Of a stretch of 64,000 bases of DNA, positions 52,451 through 63,649 are shown in pieces. Made by a program: the position numbers and the translations under genes. Each line of letters opens with the position of its first letter. The stretch's first letter is position 1. The notes under the pieces are model-generated. The model did no database searches. It was not told the DNA's origin and saw nothing but the letters and a program-made list of their open reading frames with translations. The stretch spans positions 1,736,001-1,800,000 of the forward strand of contig JBCAQO010000002.1 of assembly GCA_039111635.1 (NCBI GenBank), written 5' to 3'. This DNA comes from Heterobasidion occidentale (Eukaryota; Basidiomycota; Agaricomycetes; Russulales; Bondarzewiaceae).

Positions 52451-52737
52451 TGACTCTGCGTGCTTCCCTGTTTGAGTTACTAGATCTTCAAAGCGATCTG
52501 GTACTCCGTCCTGAAGGACTCACATAGCGAGTTCTTTCTTGAGTCCTCTCAGGTAGTATTTCTTTTTGAGTTGGTCGTCTGCTCTGGCTAGGAGGGCGAC
52601 CGCCCCGAACATTTGTGTGTACTGGACCCAATTTCTGTTTCCTTGGGTGACTTTCAATAGTCAGTCTGGTACACTGGGCAGCTGAAAGGCTTTGTCTGGG
52701 GGTTCCGGTTCCAGGGTTTTGGCAGTACTCATCTTCG
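52451..52737 (-). pseudogene. GyC Gag N-terminus, internally deleted
   Basis: Starts MSTAKTLEPEPPDKAFQLP near 52731, stops after about 23 codons, then resumes LLKVTQGNRNWVQYTQMFGAVALL and KKKYYLRGLKKELA. GyA has about 120 more residues between these blocks, so much of the capsid region is deleted. Confidence 0.7.
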
Positions 52738-53030
52738 CTGGCTGGGCAAAGGTTGGAGTAATGGGATGTGATCCAGATAGAGATGGGGAACGTAACATAT
52801 CCGTCTCTTTTGAGTAGGTATCAGTATGGGGGTTGGTGGAGTAGCGGTCTGAACAAACTGTCGGTGATTTGGTTAAGCGCACTGCTAATGACCTCGGGTG
52901 GTTCTGCTACAAGGGTGATGGAGAGGGTGTGTGTTCGGCGTAAATCGCCTTCATGTAGTTGGAAGGTGATGACACCGACGATTTCGGTATTTGGTGAGGG
53001 TAGTCCGTCCAGAGTGAGGCAGGGGCAGGT

Positions 53031-53043
53031 GAGCTCGTTCAAG
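53031..53043 (-). other. GyC primer-binding site
   Basis: Complement of CTTGAACGAGCTC, identical to that of GyA/GyB. It pairs with LTR2 bases 53506-53515, about 30 bp from the TATATATA at 53541-53548. Confidence 0.7.
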
Positions 53044-53871
53044 TGTTAAGACCTGGTCTTTGGACGTGATGTGCCAGGAGGCTCCTGAGTCACTGAGGGA
53101 CGTGCCAAATCCAAGTATGTCCGATGAAAGCACCAGTGGCTAACTGTGTGCATAATTTGGAATGCACAAGGGATTCGTGATGGTATCGCGTCTCCAAGAA
53201 TGCACAAAGGTTTTCCCATAGGTGTGAGGGTACGACCTGGTGTGGGTTTGGATGGCAGTAGATATGCTGCCCACTAAAGTCGAGATAGAATACTGCTAGT
53301 CCTGTGTAGAACTCAGCCGGTATTGAGACGACGACTGAGTGGTTGAGGATGATGATAGAGAGAAGCGCAGAGACAAGTTAAACCAATGTTTAATCAGATG
53401 TTCTATTGACAATCAAAGGTCTGGCCTAATGGCAAAGACTATGATGTAGCAGAGGTATGGCTAGTACCAAAGGTCAAGAGTAAGAACAGGTGGGGGTAAC
53501 AAAGGTGAACGAGCTGGTGAGACAGGTCTCTGGCTCATTCTATATATACGTAGTCTACTTTAGGGCATGATCTACAGAAGGTCCGTGCTTCTTAAGGTAT
53601 CGAGGTAAACAATCTAACAGAAGCAAACAATCAACGAACAAACCGTTGGGGCAGGAACAGGGACCAGGAACAGGGTCAGGGTCAGGAACCGTTCAGGTAA
53701 CTGTGATGATGTGATTGTTGATCAGGGGCAGAAGATAAGATAAGATAACTCAATGTCTGTTGGTGAAGTCGAGGGGTTGGTCACCGGGTATAGGTCATAT
53801 CCGTTGGTCATAGACCACGTATCATATAATCAGGTGATCATATATCATGTGTTATGAGCCGGCTCTTAACA
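53044..53871 (-). repeat. GyC 5' LTR2 (828 bp)
   Basis: On the + strand TGTTAAGACC...GGCTCTTAACA. Its outer end is a near-palindrome (TGTTAAGAGCC/GGCTCATAACA type) and its inner end carries AAGACC/GGTCTT. Similar in organisation to LTR1 but diverged. Confidence 0.92.
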
Positions 53872-54007
53872 CTGACTCACACCTAGTTGATCCCTACTCT
53901 ATCACTGCACAGCACTACCCAACTTCTGCCATGGCCTACAAATCACACAACCCAACCGACCATTACCCATTGCGCTATATGTGAGGCTGAGGTTAGAAAG
54001 GGGGTAG

Positions 54008-54841
54008 TGTTAAGAGCCGGCTCATAACACATGATATATGATCACCTGATCATATGACATGTGGTCTATGACCAACAGATATGACCTATACCTGGTGACC
54101 AACCCCTTGACTTCCCCAACAGACATTGAGTTATCTTATCTTATCTTTCGTTCCTGATTAGCAATCAACTATGTCACTGACATCATTGATTGCATCACGC
54201 TTCTCTGGTTGCATCATAGGTTACGTTACTCTGATCGTTGATCCCCCTGTTGATTGTGTGCTTTTATTTGACCATTTACTCGGAACCTTAAAGAAGCACA
54301 GACCTTCTGTAGATCATGCCCTAAAGTAGACTACATATATATAGAATGAGCCAGAGACCTGTCTCGCCAGCTTGTTCACCTTTGTTACTCAACTACCTGT
54401 TCTTACTCTTGACCTTTGGTATTAGCCATACCTCTGCTACATCATAGCCTTTGCCATTAGGCCAGACCTTTGATTGTCAATAGAACATCTGTTGAACATT
54501 GGTTTAACTTGCCCTTGCACTTCTCTCTATCACCATCCTCAACCGCTTAGTTGTCATATCAATACTGGCTACATTCCACACAGGACTAGCGGTATTCTAT
54601 CTCAACATTAGTGGGCAGCATATCTACTGTCATCCAGGACCACATCAGGTCATACCCTCACATCTGTAGGAAGACCTTTGTGCCTTCTTGGAGTCATGGT
54701 ACTATCACAAGTCTCTCGTGCACCCCAAATATCGTACTCAGTTAGCCACTGGTGCCTTCATCGGATGCACTTGGATTTGGCATGTCCCTCAGTGACTCAG
54801 GAGCCTCCTGGCACATCACGTGTGAAGACCAGGTCTTAACA
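54008..54841 (+). repeat. Second LTR2 (834 bp), inverted relative to the first
   Basis: TGTTAAGAGCCGGCTC...CCAGGTCTTAACA. It is preceded by AGAAAGGGGGTAG (53995-54007), the family polypurine tract, so it is a 3' LTR of a + strand element whose body is reduced to at most the 136 bp at 53872-54007. The segment AGCTTGTTCA at 54369-54378 differs by one base from the self-priming site. Confidence 0.9.
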
Positions 54842-55915
54842 CTCACCGCCAACTGCCTCTGCCCATGCTCACACAAGACGAGCGTGGGCCTGTCTTCTCT
54901 CACTATTGCCTCACACCTCTGCTTGTGCTCAGTTTGTCTCGCTGCTGCCGCCCACCTCTGTCTGTGCTCATATGAGATGAGTGTGGGCTCAAATTCTCTT
55001 GCTGCCACCGCTAATCCTCACCCACGCTCGTACAAGACAAGCGTGGGCCCATTCTCTCTCGCTGCCAATGCCCTGCTTTGCCCACGCTTGTACAAGATGA
55101 GTGTGGGCTCATACCCTCTTGCTGCCACCTCATACCTGCGCCCATGCTCGTCTTGTACAAGCGCGGGCCCATCTTCTCTCACTGCTGCTGCCAAGCTCTG
55201 CCCGCACTTGCACAAGACAAGTGCGGGCTCATATTCTCTTGCTGCTGCCGCCGGTCCCCACCCATGCTCGTATAAGATGAGTCTAGGCCCATTCTCTTGC
55301 TGCCAATGCCCAGCTTTACCTGCACTTGCACAAGATGAGTGTGGGCTTGTACCCTCTCGCTGCTGCCTTCTACCTGTGCCCACACTTGTCTTGTATGATA
55401 GTGGGCCCATCTTCTCTCACTGCTGCTGCTGGGCTGTGCCCACACTTGCACAAGATGAGTGTGGGCTTGTATTCTCTTGCTGCCACCAGCCACCTCCACC
55501 TGGGCTCACTTTGTCTCGCTGCTGCCAGCCACCTCTGTCTGTGCTTGTGCGAGACAAGTGCAGGCTTGTATTCTCTTGCCGCTGCCTCTCACCTCTGCCC
55601 ACACTCATACAACACTGCTGCCTCCCACCTTCGGCCAGGCCCTTCTTCTCTTGTCACCGCCACCCACCTCCATCTGTGCTCACATAAGATAAGCATGGGC
55701 TCTTATTCTCTTGCAGCTGCCTCCTACATCTGCCCACGCTCACATAAGACAAGTGCGGTCTCATACCCTCTTGCCACCACCTCCTACATCTACCTGCACT
55801 TGCAGAAGACAAGTGCGGGCTCATACACTCTCACCGCCACTGCCCATCTCTTTTTGTACAAGATGAGTGGGGACTTGTCTTTTCTTGCAGCCTCCCCTGT
55901 GCTCATATATCTTGC
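54842..55915. repeat. ~60-bp minisatellite with an inverted repeat in each unit
   Basis: About 17 imperfect units. Clear cores begin at 55021, 55081, 55141, 55201, 55261, 55319, 55379 and 55439, at almost exact 60-bp spacing. Each unit reads roughly GCTGCCACC..CTCTGCCCACG, then a dyad around ACAAG, then GTGTGGGCTCAT and TTCTCTT. Frames are open on both strands because the period is a multiple of three; I do not call a gene. The array starts directly after the LTR2. Confidence 0.88.
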
Positions 55916-57782
55916 CACTACCTCTCACTTCTGCCTGTGCTCACAGAAGACTGCCTGCAAACTAGTGTTCGATGTGAGGGATGTGTTCGAGGCAGAGATG
56001 CAGAGTGGATTGGCAGCAAGGGGACACTGTTGTTCAGTATGCATAGAGTCCTGTAGTCTAGAATCTAGTATGCAATATAATTATTCTTCTCACAATTTTC
56101 CACAAAGGAGCTACTGAATGATTAGAGCAATGACATGTTTAATTTTCACAGGCAATCAGCTATATATTAGAAACTAATTAGCTAGCTAATTACTTGAGCA
56201 AAAATAGAATTTTGATTAGCTGAAATTAGCACTGACTAGACCACAAGCTCTCAATTATCTCTAATTTTGATGCTATTAACAAACCAGGGTTTTCCTGATG
56301 TTGTCACGCTAGGCTCTAGCACACAACATCTATTTGATAATAGTCATTTCTATTCCTACCTGTTGAATCACCTATGTCTAACTTTGTTGTCATGCCAACT
56401 AACAATAATAAATTGTTGCAAATACAGCAAACAAGCCACAGGTCTTCTTAGAGACCAGCATTCAAATTATACACTGTTGAAGCTTGTAAAGCCCTCATTG
56501 AGAGTTATTGAGCAAGATATATCTCAATGTCTGTCACTTTCTACAACATCCTCAACGTGCTTAGAGCCACCAGAGCAGGTGACCCTGAGCAATTGCTCAC
56601 CACTGAACAAAAGGACCTTGTATATGATGACTTCTTCAAATAGCTTGAAGAAGTCGACCACATTTGATCCTCTATTGTTGCACATGGAAACCCTACATCT
56701 ATTACTCTTAGAAGAGGCATCTTAGGTAATGCAAGGTGAGCTTCTGGCAGTCACACAGACATTCCTGAGTGGCTCAACTTAGCAAAAAGAGTTGAACATA
56801 ACCATCAATGCTTCCCTAGTCCAGTCTCCTTGCTCTTGTCCAGACTTGGGCCTCCATTAAAACAGTTTTGTGAGGATGAAGAAGAAGAAAAAAAGGATCA
56901 TCATAATGTTGGAGGAAAAAAACACGTTGATGGCTCCCTCCTTCCCTTTCTTTCCTAGCCGGAGGATGTTGAACAACTCTCTCGTATCAACAAACAAATT
57001 GGGCAAACACTTACTCTCAAAGAAAATTACAGCCACAACTACGAATACGTTAAACAATGCATTCTCTCACAATACAACTGTCCTGACTTCCTTCTTGAAT
57101 GCTGGAAGGGAGTTATTCTCCACGAGTATGTCAACCTCAATAAAATCCTCACTAGCCATTATTTTATCGAGAGCACCAACACCCAAGTTAAGATGCTTGT
57201 TGACAGGGTTGAAATTCACTCCAAGGGAGTCAAAATCAAGTAGTCTATTTCCAACTACGGTGAATGGACCACAGCCTAGGATAGTTATGCACAAGCCATG
57301 CAATATCTTTATCTGCACCATGCTAAAGAACTTTTTCCTATACTAAACAAATCTCTTCCACCTTTCTATTCAACCAGCACTCATCTTGTAAGTCATTTAC
57401 TACGACAAGACAATTAGATCTCAAGTTGCATGCTGCAATAACTCACTCCTTACCAATTTCTTTCTGCATCTCTTTTCAATTTTTCTTAGTAGCAAAGGAA
57501 CAGCTTCTTTGTCAAGCATTCCAAAAACATAAGGCTTCCAAGGACAAACTCCAGAGATTTGCCAACATTTCAACCAGGCAATCTGTGATGCTATTAATGG
57601 CTGCTGTTACTAACACTCTTGTTCCATCTGTTAAGCAAACACTCATACAGCTGTGGACTGTCCACAATCTTTATCCTCTAGAGCTGACTGAAAAGCCCAC
57701 TTGTGTAAATAAGCAACCTTAATCCTTCCATGATCTCCTTTGGGATGATTATAAAATCATTGTCACTCCTTTTGCTATAGCA
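55916..57782. other. Decayed AT-rich stretch
   Basis: Only short frames with no recognisable domain (for example 56267-56725, 56870-57346 and 57426-57722). It may be the 5' part (gag-like) of the DIRS-like element that follows, or unrelated relics. No LTR1, LTR2 or array motif was seen. Confidence 0.4.
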
Positions 57783-58990
57783 ATGGAGACCATGCCTCCA
57801 TTGCCTGGATCTCCTGCTTCTAAATTCTTGAATAGTGTTGCAGTCAAAACAGTTACCAAAAACCTGTCTTTATTCTTAATTGTAACACCTATTAATGTTT
57901 CTCACTTTGAATCACTTTTTTCTTCATATCTGAACCATGATCTTATTGGTTCTGTCATTTGCAGCCTTTGCAAAGGATTTTAGCCTTATGCTGACACTAC
58001 AATTAAAGGCTATCCTGATACTTGGGATAAATCTCTCCTATAGCATGATATCTCTACTGAAGCCTCTTCTGTTTTAGATGCCTAATACTAGGGAAAGACG
58101 ACTTAGTTGTTTTTCTGCTCCATTTGCTGCTGTAAACAAACTGCTTCTTTCACGCATGTACAACATGCCTGTTCATGCTATTTCCATACTAAATCCCACA
58201 ACACTCCTAATAGTCATTGACCATGCTGCAAGGCCCTTTGCTTTAGATACTATGATCTCTTATAAGCCCATTACAACTTGCCTGGATATTATACAAGGCT
58301 TTGATCATAACTTACTTGCCACTCAACAAATTTTCACTAACACTTTACTCTGGCTTTTTAAGTTAGACATCTTGCAAGCCTATCAACGGATGCTGCTGCA
58401 TCCTCTGTGGCAACTGTGACAGGTCATTGCTGTCAATGGTGTTTATCATATTGACCATTGTAACAACTTTGGGAACCGTGCTGCAGGAAAAATATAGTGT
58501 ATGTTCATGAGGCTAGTCTTCTAAATCATAATCTACATCAAGCACATCCTTGCTTTCTTTGCATATATCAATAACACTTTTTTTCATGACCATTGCATTT
58601 GTCTGGCTTATTATGCACCATATGACACATACCATCCTTCAAAATAAGTTTGGCTTCTTCTCCTTTGGGACAAAATAGATCTGCCACATGAAAAACTAAA
58701 ACAAGAGTTTTGAGTTTCTTTGACTATCATTGGATTTCATGTTGATCCTAGGTCCACGACCATTACTTTGGTGGACTCTGCTTGTGATGTGCTAGTTGCA
58801 CATATCTGATTATTCCTTACTAACACTACTAGTTGCTGCTGTTGACTAATAGAGTGGCAATGACTGGTTGGATGGAATAACTGGGCTCTCAATGTTATTC
58901 TGTTGATGTGTTCTGCCTTATAGTCGTCTTACACTAAGTTTCCAGGCAATACTCAGTAGAACCAGCCCATTTACATTAACAAGGATGTTG
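57783..58990 (+). pseudogene. DIRS-like reverse transcriptase relic
   Basis: Across broken frames: TPINVSHFESLFSSYLNHDLIGSVI, PYADTTIKGYPDTWDKS, WLFKLDILQAYQRMLLHPLWQL, IDHCNNFGNRAAG, a degenerate YINN box at the usual YVDD position, LPHEKLKQEF, LTIIGFHVDPRSTTITL. I recognise this series from tyrosine-recombinase retroelements of basidiomycetes. Many stops; dead. Confidence 0.75.
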
Positions 58991-59177
58991 ATGAGCACAC
59001 CACCTCTCTAAGTGCTGAGGACCTTGTTTTTGCAGTTCTACAAGCACTAGCACGCTGACCTCATAGAGTATCCCAGACACTGTTGGATGGCCCTGCAGCC
59101 TAGCGCAATGAGCTCGGCATCATAGTCTCATGCCAATGTGGTCTTTCTTGTGCACCACAGTCATCGGTCATCACCTC
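58991..59177. other. Stretch between the DIRS RT and a solo LTR
   Basis: No frame recognised. The expected ~60 residues joining RT to RNase H are not readable, so foreign sequence may begin near 58990. Confidence 0.35.
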
Positions 59178-59182
59178 GCATC

Positions 59183-59989
59183 TGTTAGGACGCGGTCCTA
59201 ACACGTGCTTCGCACGTGAGTGGATAGGCTAGTCAAGTGCTTCAGACGTGCTTCAGACTTGGACCGCTCCCTATGACTTGTTACCATCTACATGCTCACT
59301 GCATGAACACTTACTTACGGTTCCTGGTGTTTGATGTGGACAGACTTTGGTTCCTGACCCTGTTCCTGGTTCCTGATCGATCGTGATGTAGCTCGACATT
59401 TTGATATGGATGTGGACAGACATTAGTGATCCTGTACTATACTTAGATCGGTGATGCATCTTCACTTATGGATCTCGATCGTTGACTTCGGTACCTGAGA
59501 AGTGCACAGACCAGATCTTAATCCTGCCCTAGATACTTCTTTGTATATATAGCCGAGATGAGCTTCTAAGAAGCTCAGCTCATTCACCTGTAATACACTT
59601 GATCTCTGCACTGTGCCCGGTGTCTGGCTACCTTCCTAGCCCACACTTCATGATCTCTGTCAGATCTGAAACTCCTTTACACAGTTTGATGACGCACTGG
59701 CTTTGTCTCCCTTCTCTTCTTACACCCTCTTCACGCACTACTACACTGGACTCGCCGCCTTCTACGTTCTTAGTTGGACACCTCCTCGTGTCATCTGTTG
59801 GACAGGAGAAGATCATCTCCTTAACCTCTTTGAGGACAAGGCAGAGAACGACCCCGAGTTTCACGAAAGAGCCCAAAGACGATTGGTTGTCTTCATTAAT
59901 TGGAGCCTCTGACTCTACAACACTGTGGACATATTAGCCTAGGGATCCCCTTCGTGCATCAGTGCACGTGATAGGTCTCCGACCTAACA
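59183..59989 (+). repeat. Solo LTR1 (807 bp) with TSD GCATC
   Basis: GCATC at 59178-59182 and 59990-59994. Diverged, CpG-depleted copy. It keeps TATATATAG (59544-59552) and AGCTCATTCA (59577-59586), one base from the self-priming segment. Confidence 0.95.
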
Positions 59990-59994
59990 GCATC

Positions 59995-60918
59995 ATCTTG
60001 CTCATCCCCTACATGGATTGCACAACACCCTCAAGCCCGCTGTACCCATAGAGGCCTTACCAAGCTCTTACCATACACCTCACAAGTATCGACCACAAGG
60101 GTAGCACTGCGGTGCAATATTGCAGTGAGCTTTATTGTGTGCGCCTATCAGGCATTACAGGTCTCATGATCCACTTCTTCTCATCCCTCTTAGAGTTTAC
60201 CTTGTCTTGCTGCTACACCTCTTTACTAAATATTGCTTTGTCTCTTGACCATGGCACAACAGAACCTTGCGGTCTGCAAGCACCTCTGCACATAGTTTTT
60301 GTTTATCTTTCTATGCTATAATATTGGCACAATATTGACCTACTTTACCTTACAATCTCATGTTTACTATACTCACTTTGACTTACTATAAATTCCTGCC
60401 TATGACACTGCAATACACCAGTTTTGAACACCCTTCTGTTTAGAGCTCAACTTTGCAAAAAGATCTCACTTGTATTGCATCTCATTGACATTGCTCTTGT
60501 CATGCTTGACTTATTGCTTGCCACCTTTATTGCCTCTATTGTCAGGGCCTTTGCCACTGCCCTTGAGGTTGCCTCGGTTGCTTGCATCCTTGGTCTATGG
60601 TCCACCACCTTGTATTGCATGAGAGTATTCTTGTGTGACCTCAGTACATTGAGCACATCCTTGATATCTTTTACACATGCCTCATGCGACCTTGCATCAC
60701 TACATTCAATATTTTGACATCTTGTAGTATGTATCTTGCACCCCGTCTCGCAACTCACAAAGGTCCTTTAATATTGTAGTAAAGTTAGCTCTCCACCTAC
60801 CCCATGTTTAGTGGTGTGTTTTGTGTTGTGTTTTTGCATGCAGAGCCATTGCTAGCGCATCAACATGCACCATGACCTTCTATGGCTTGCAAACACGTTC
60901 CAATCCTAGGAAGGTGTT
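59995..60918. other. Unassigned AT-rich stretch between two solo LTRs
   Basis: Short frames only; nothing recognised. It lies between the DIRS RT and RNase H parts, so is probably a further insertion of unknown type. Confidence 0.4.
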
Positions 60919-61747
60919 TGTTAGGTTGGAGACCTATCACGTACACCAATGCACAAAGGGAATCCCTAGGCTAAACTTCCACAGCATCGTAGCACTGTAG
61001 ACTCCAATGGATAAAGACAATGGATCATCTTTGAGCTCTCTGAAGGAACTTGGGGTCACTATCCGCTTTGTTCTCAAAGAGGTGAAGAAGAAGATCTTCA
61101 AGGTCTTCTCGATGATGAGGAGAAACTGGATGATCTTCTCCTGTCCAACAGATGACACGAGGAGGTGTCCAACTGAGAATGCAGAAGGCAGCAAAGCCAG
61201 TGTAGTAGCAGGTGAATAGAGGGAGAGGAAGAGAGATGAGTCCAATGCGTCATCAGACAATGTAAAGGAAGCATCAGATCTGACAGAGATCACAAAGTGT
61301 GGGCTAGGAAGGTAGCCAGACACCGGGCGCAGTGCAGAGATCAAGTGTATTACAGGTGAATGAGCTGAGCTTCTTAGAAGCTCATCTCGCCTATTTATAC
61401 AAAGAAGTATCTAGGGACAGATCTAGATCTGGTCTGTGTGCTTCTAAGGTACCGAAGTAAACAATTGAGATCCGTAAGCAATGATGTGTTATTGATCTGC
61501 AATATAACTAAGTATAGTAGCCGATCACTAATGTCTGTTCATATCCATATCAAATCTCTATCCACATCTTTGATTGATCAAGAACTAGGAACAAGGAACA
61601 GGAACAGAAACCATAAGTAAGTGTTCATGCCTCAGCATATAGATGGTAGTGAGTCATTGAGCAGAGTCTAAGTCCGTATCATGAGCGTAGCACTTGACTG
61701 ACCGTCCTGACCACGTGCTTTGTACGTGTTAGGATGTGTTCCTAACA
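60919..61747 (-). repeat. Solo LTR1 (829 bp), near-TSD GTGTT/GTATT
   Basis: Flanked by GTGTT (60914-60918) and GTATT (61748-61752), one mismatch. Several CpG sites of young LTR1 copies are TpG or CpA here. It lies upstream of the DIRS RNase H region. Confidence 0.9.
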
Positions 61748-62224
61748 GTATTCATCTGCTCCATGCTTGAGCTTGGGGCCCCTCCAATGAAAACCTTTTC
61801 TTTATATTGTGATGCCTTACTAACTAGACTTGCTTTCTGGTTCCCTTCCTATGCACTTGCTTTTGCCTCTAAAATTGTGCCTGCAGCATTTGGTGCAGAT
61901 GTTTTTTGGTATGAAGTGTTGGCTGTTGTCTCCACCTTACACTGGGCCACTGCCCTGTGTGCTCCTCCTCATTATCTAGCAATCTACACAGATAATCTCA
62001 ATATAGTGCAAATATTGAACTCATTACATGCATTACCCTCTGCTTACAACAATATTCTCTTTTTTGCCATTTGTGTGCTTTTGCAGCACCCAAATATTGA
62101 TCTTCACATTTTTCACATCTCTAGTAAGAGGAACTACGTTGCTGACATGATTTCTTGTCATCTCTTTGATACTACTATTAAACATGTTCCTGCATTAATC
62201 ATCTCTCCATTCACACCCTCTTAG
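61748..62224 (+). pseudogene. DIRS-like RNase H relic
   Basis: Reads LELGAPPMKTFSLYCDALLTRLAFW, then VFWYEVLAVVSTLHWA, YLAIYTDNLNIVQILNSLHALPSAYN and DLHIFHISSKRNYVADMISCHLF. The CDA, YE, TDN and VAD positions correspond to the RNase H acidic residues. Open through 62224, one of the better-kept parts of this relic. Confidence 0.8.
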
Positions 62225-62495
62225 GATGCACTAGAGATCGTGCCTCCATATTAAATATCCTATCCTTGTCTTGGCAACCTTCATGGGCACCATGGACAAA
62301 AGAGTGTCTGATTTGAAAACATGCTATTGCATTAGGGCATGCTATCAAATTGTCAACACGTGCTTCTTATTCATCCACATTACAATCCTATCTAACTTTT
62401 TGCAAAGCTCACAATCTTCCCATCAAACCCACCCCTGACACTTTGTTGTTCTACACTGCCTATATGTGTCACCACATACAACTGCAGTTGGTTGC
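62225..62495 (+). pseudogene. DIRS-like tyrosine recombinase, N-terminal fragment
   Basis: After two stops: KHAIALGHAIKLSTRASYSSTLQSYLTFCKAHNLPIKPTPDTL and FYTAYMCHHI, the SAM-like core-binding domain of tyrosine recombinases in basidiomycete DIRS-type elements. The catalytic domain is absent because an LTR1 begins at 62496. Confidence 0.75.
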
Positions 62496-63340
62496 TGTTA
62501 GGTTGGAGACCTATCACGTGCACTGATGCACGAAGGGGATCCCTAGGCTAATACGTCCACAGTGTCATAGAGTTGTAGACTCCAATGAATGAAGATGATT
62601 GATCATTTTTGGGCTTGTTAGAGGAATTCAGGGTCACTGTCTACTTTGTCCTCAAAGAGGTTGAGAAGATGATCTTCAAGGTCCTCTCGATGATGAGGTG
62701 GAACTGGATGATCTTCTCCTGTCCAACAGATGACACTAGGGGGTGTCCAACTGAGAATGCGGAAGACAGTGAGGCCGGTGTAGTAGTGGGTGAGTAGAGA
62801 GAGAGAAGAGGAGGGAGACAAAGCCAGTGCATTGTCAGACCATGCAAAGGATTCTCAGATCTGACAGAGATCACAAAGTGTGGGCTAGGAAGGTAGCCAG
62901 ACATTGGGCGCAGTGCAGAGATCAAGTGTATTACAGATAAACAAGCTGAGCTTCTTAGAAGCTCATCTCGCCTATTTATACAAAGAAGTATCTAGGGCTG
63001 GATCTGGATCTGGTCTGTGCACTTCTCAGGTACCGAAGTAAACAATTGAGATCCATAAGCGAAGACATGTCATCAATCTAAGTATAGTACAAGATCACTA
63101 ATGTCTGTCCACATCCATATCAAATGTCTAGCCACATCATGATTGATCAGGAATCAGGGACAGGGCCAGGAACCAATGTCTATCCACATCAAGAACCAGG
63201 AACCATAAGTAAGTGTTCATGCAATTAGCATGTCAATGGAAATGAGTCATGGAGAACAGTCCAGGTCTGTATCACGTCTGAAGCACTTGACCAGCCCATC
63301 CATTCACGTGCAAAGCACATGTTAGGACGTGGTCCTAACA
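62496..63340 (-). repeat. GyD 3' LTR1 (845 bp)
   Basis: TG...CA bounded. The sequence to its right is the polypurine tract and ORF3 end of a minus strand element. Left flank GTTGC; the matching duplication is outside or lost. Confidence 0.92.
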
Positions 63341-63649
63341 CTACCCCCTCTTTATACAAGTCTTTGGTGTTTGGCAGGTGCCCCAATGACAGGGAGTGGC
63401 TCCCTGGAGTGAGCTTTGTTGAAGGTGGGGATGATGCGGGCTGGGTATCTGGTCCAGTTGGCAGTGTCGATCATGTGTTCCAATGCCTGCTTGTGATAAC
63501 CGTATTCTTCAGCCGTGCAATCCATTTGCAGACAAAGGTGGCGGGACTGCGTGCGATGCCTGTCATAGTCATGTAGAAAGCTGCCCGCCGTAACATCCGT
63601 TCTCTGTCTAATGCCCGTGATTGGACATCCCATGACGAGATGGCCGGTG
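63341..63649 (-). pseudogene. GyD ORF3, C-terminal fragment
   Basis: Minus strand, 63633-63352: MGCPITGIRQRTDVTAGSFLHDYDRHR and onward to APAKHQRLV, matching the C-terminus of GyB ORF3. It begins right after the CCHC knuckle region and is truncated at about 63650. It shows that ORF3 is a fixed part of several copies of this family. Confidence 0.88.

Larger units (their letters stand above)
46527..53871 (-). mobile_element. GyC: chromovirus related to GyA, with LTR2, 3' LTR missing
   Basis: 5' LTR2 at 53044-53871, then a shortened gag, protease, RT, RNase H, integrase, chromodomain, a triplicated tail unit and a long acidic extension. It shares the primer-binding site and protein organisation with GyA/GyB but is clearly diverged. 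The protease site is inactivated and gag is internally deleted, so it is defective. Confidence 0.9.

Noticed and set aside
54752..55687. 311-residue frame over the minisatellite, plus long frames on the other strand
   Set aside because: Frames are open on both strands because of the 60-bp period; composition is repetitive and the start lies inside an LTR.
60424..60717. 97-residue hydrophobic frame between two solo LTRs
   Set aside because: No motif, AT-rich decayed context and frames on the opposite strand of equal length; no support for a gene.
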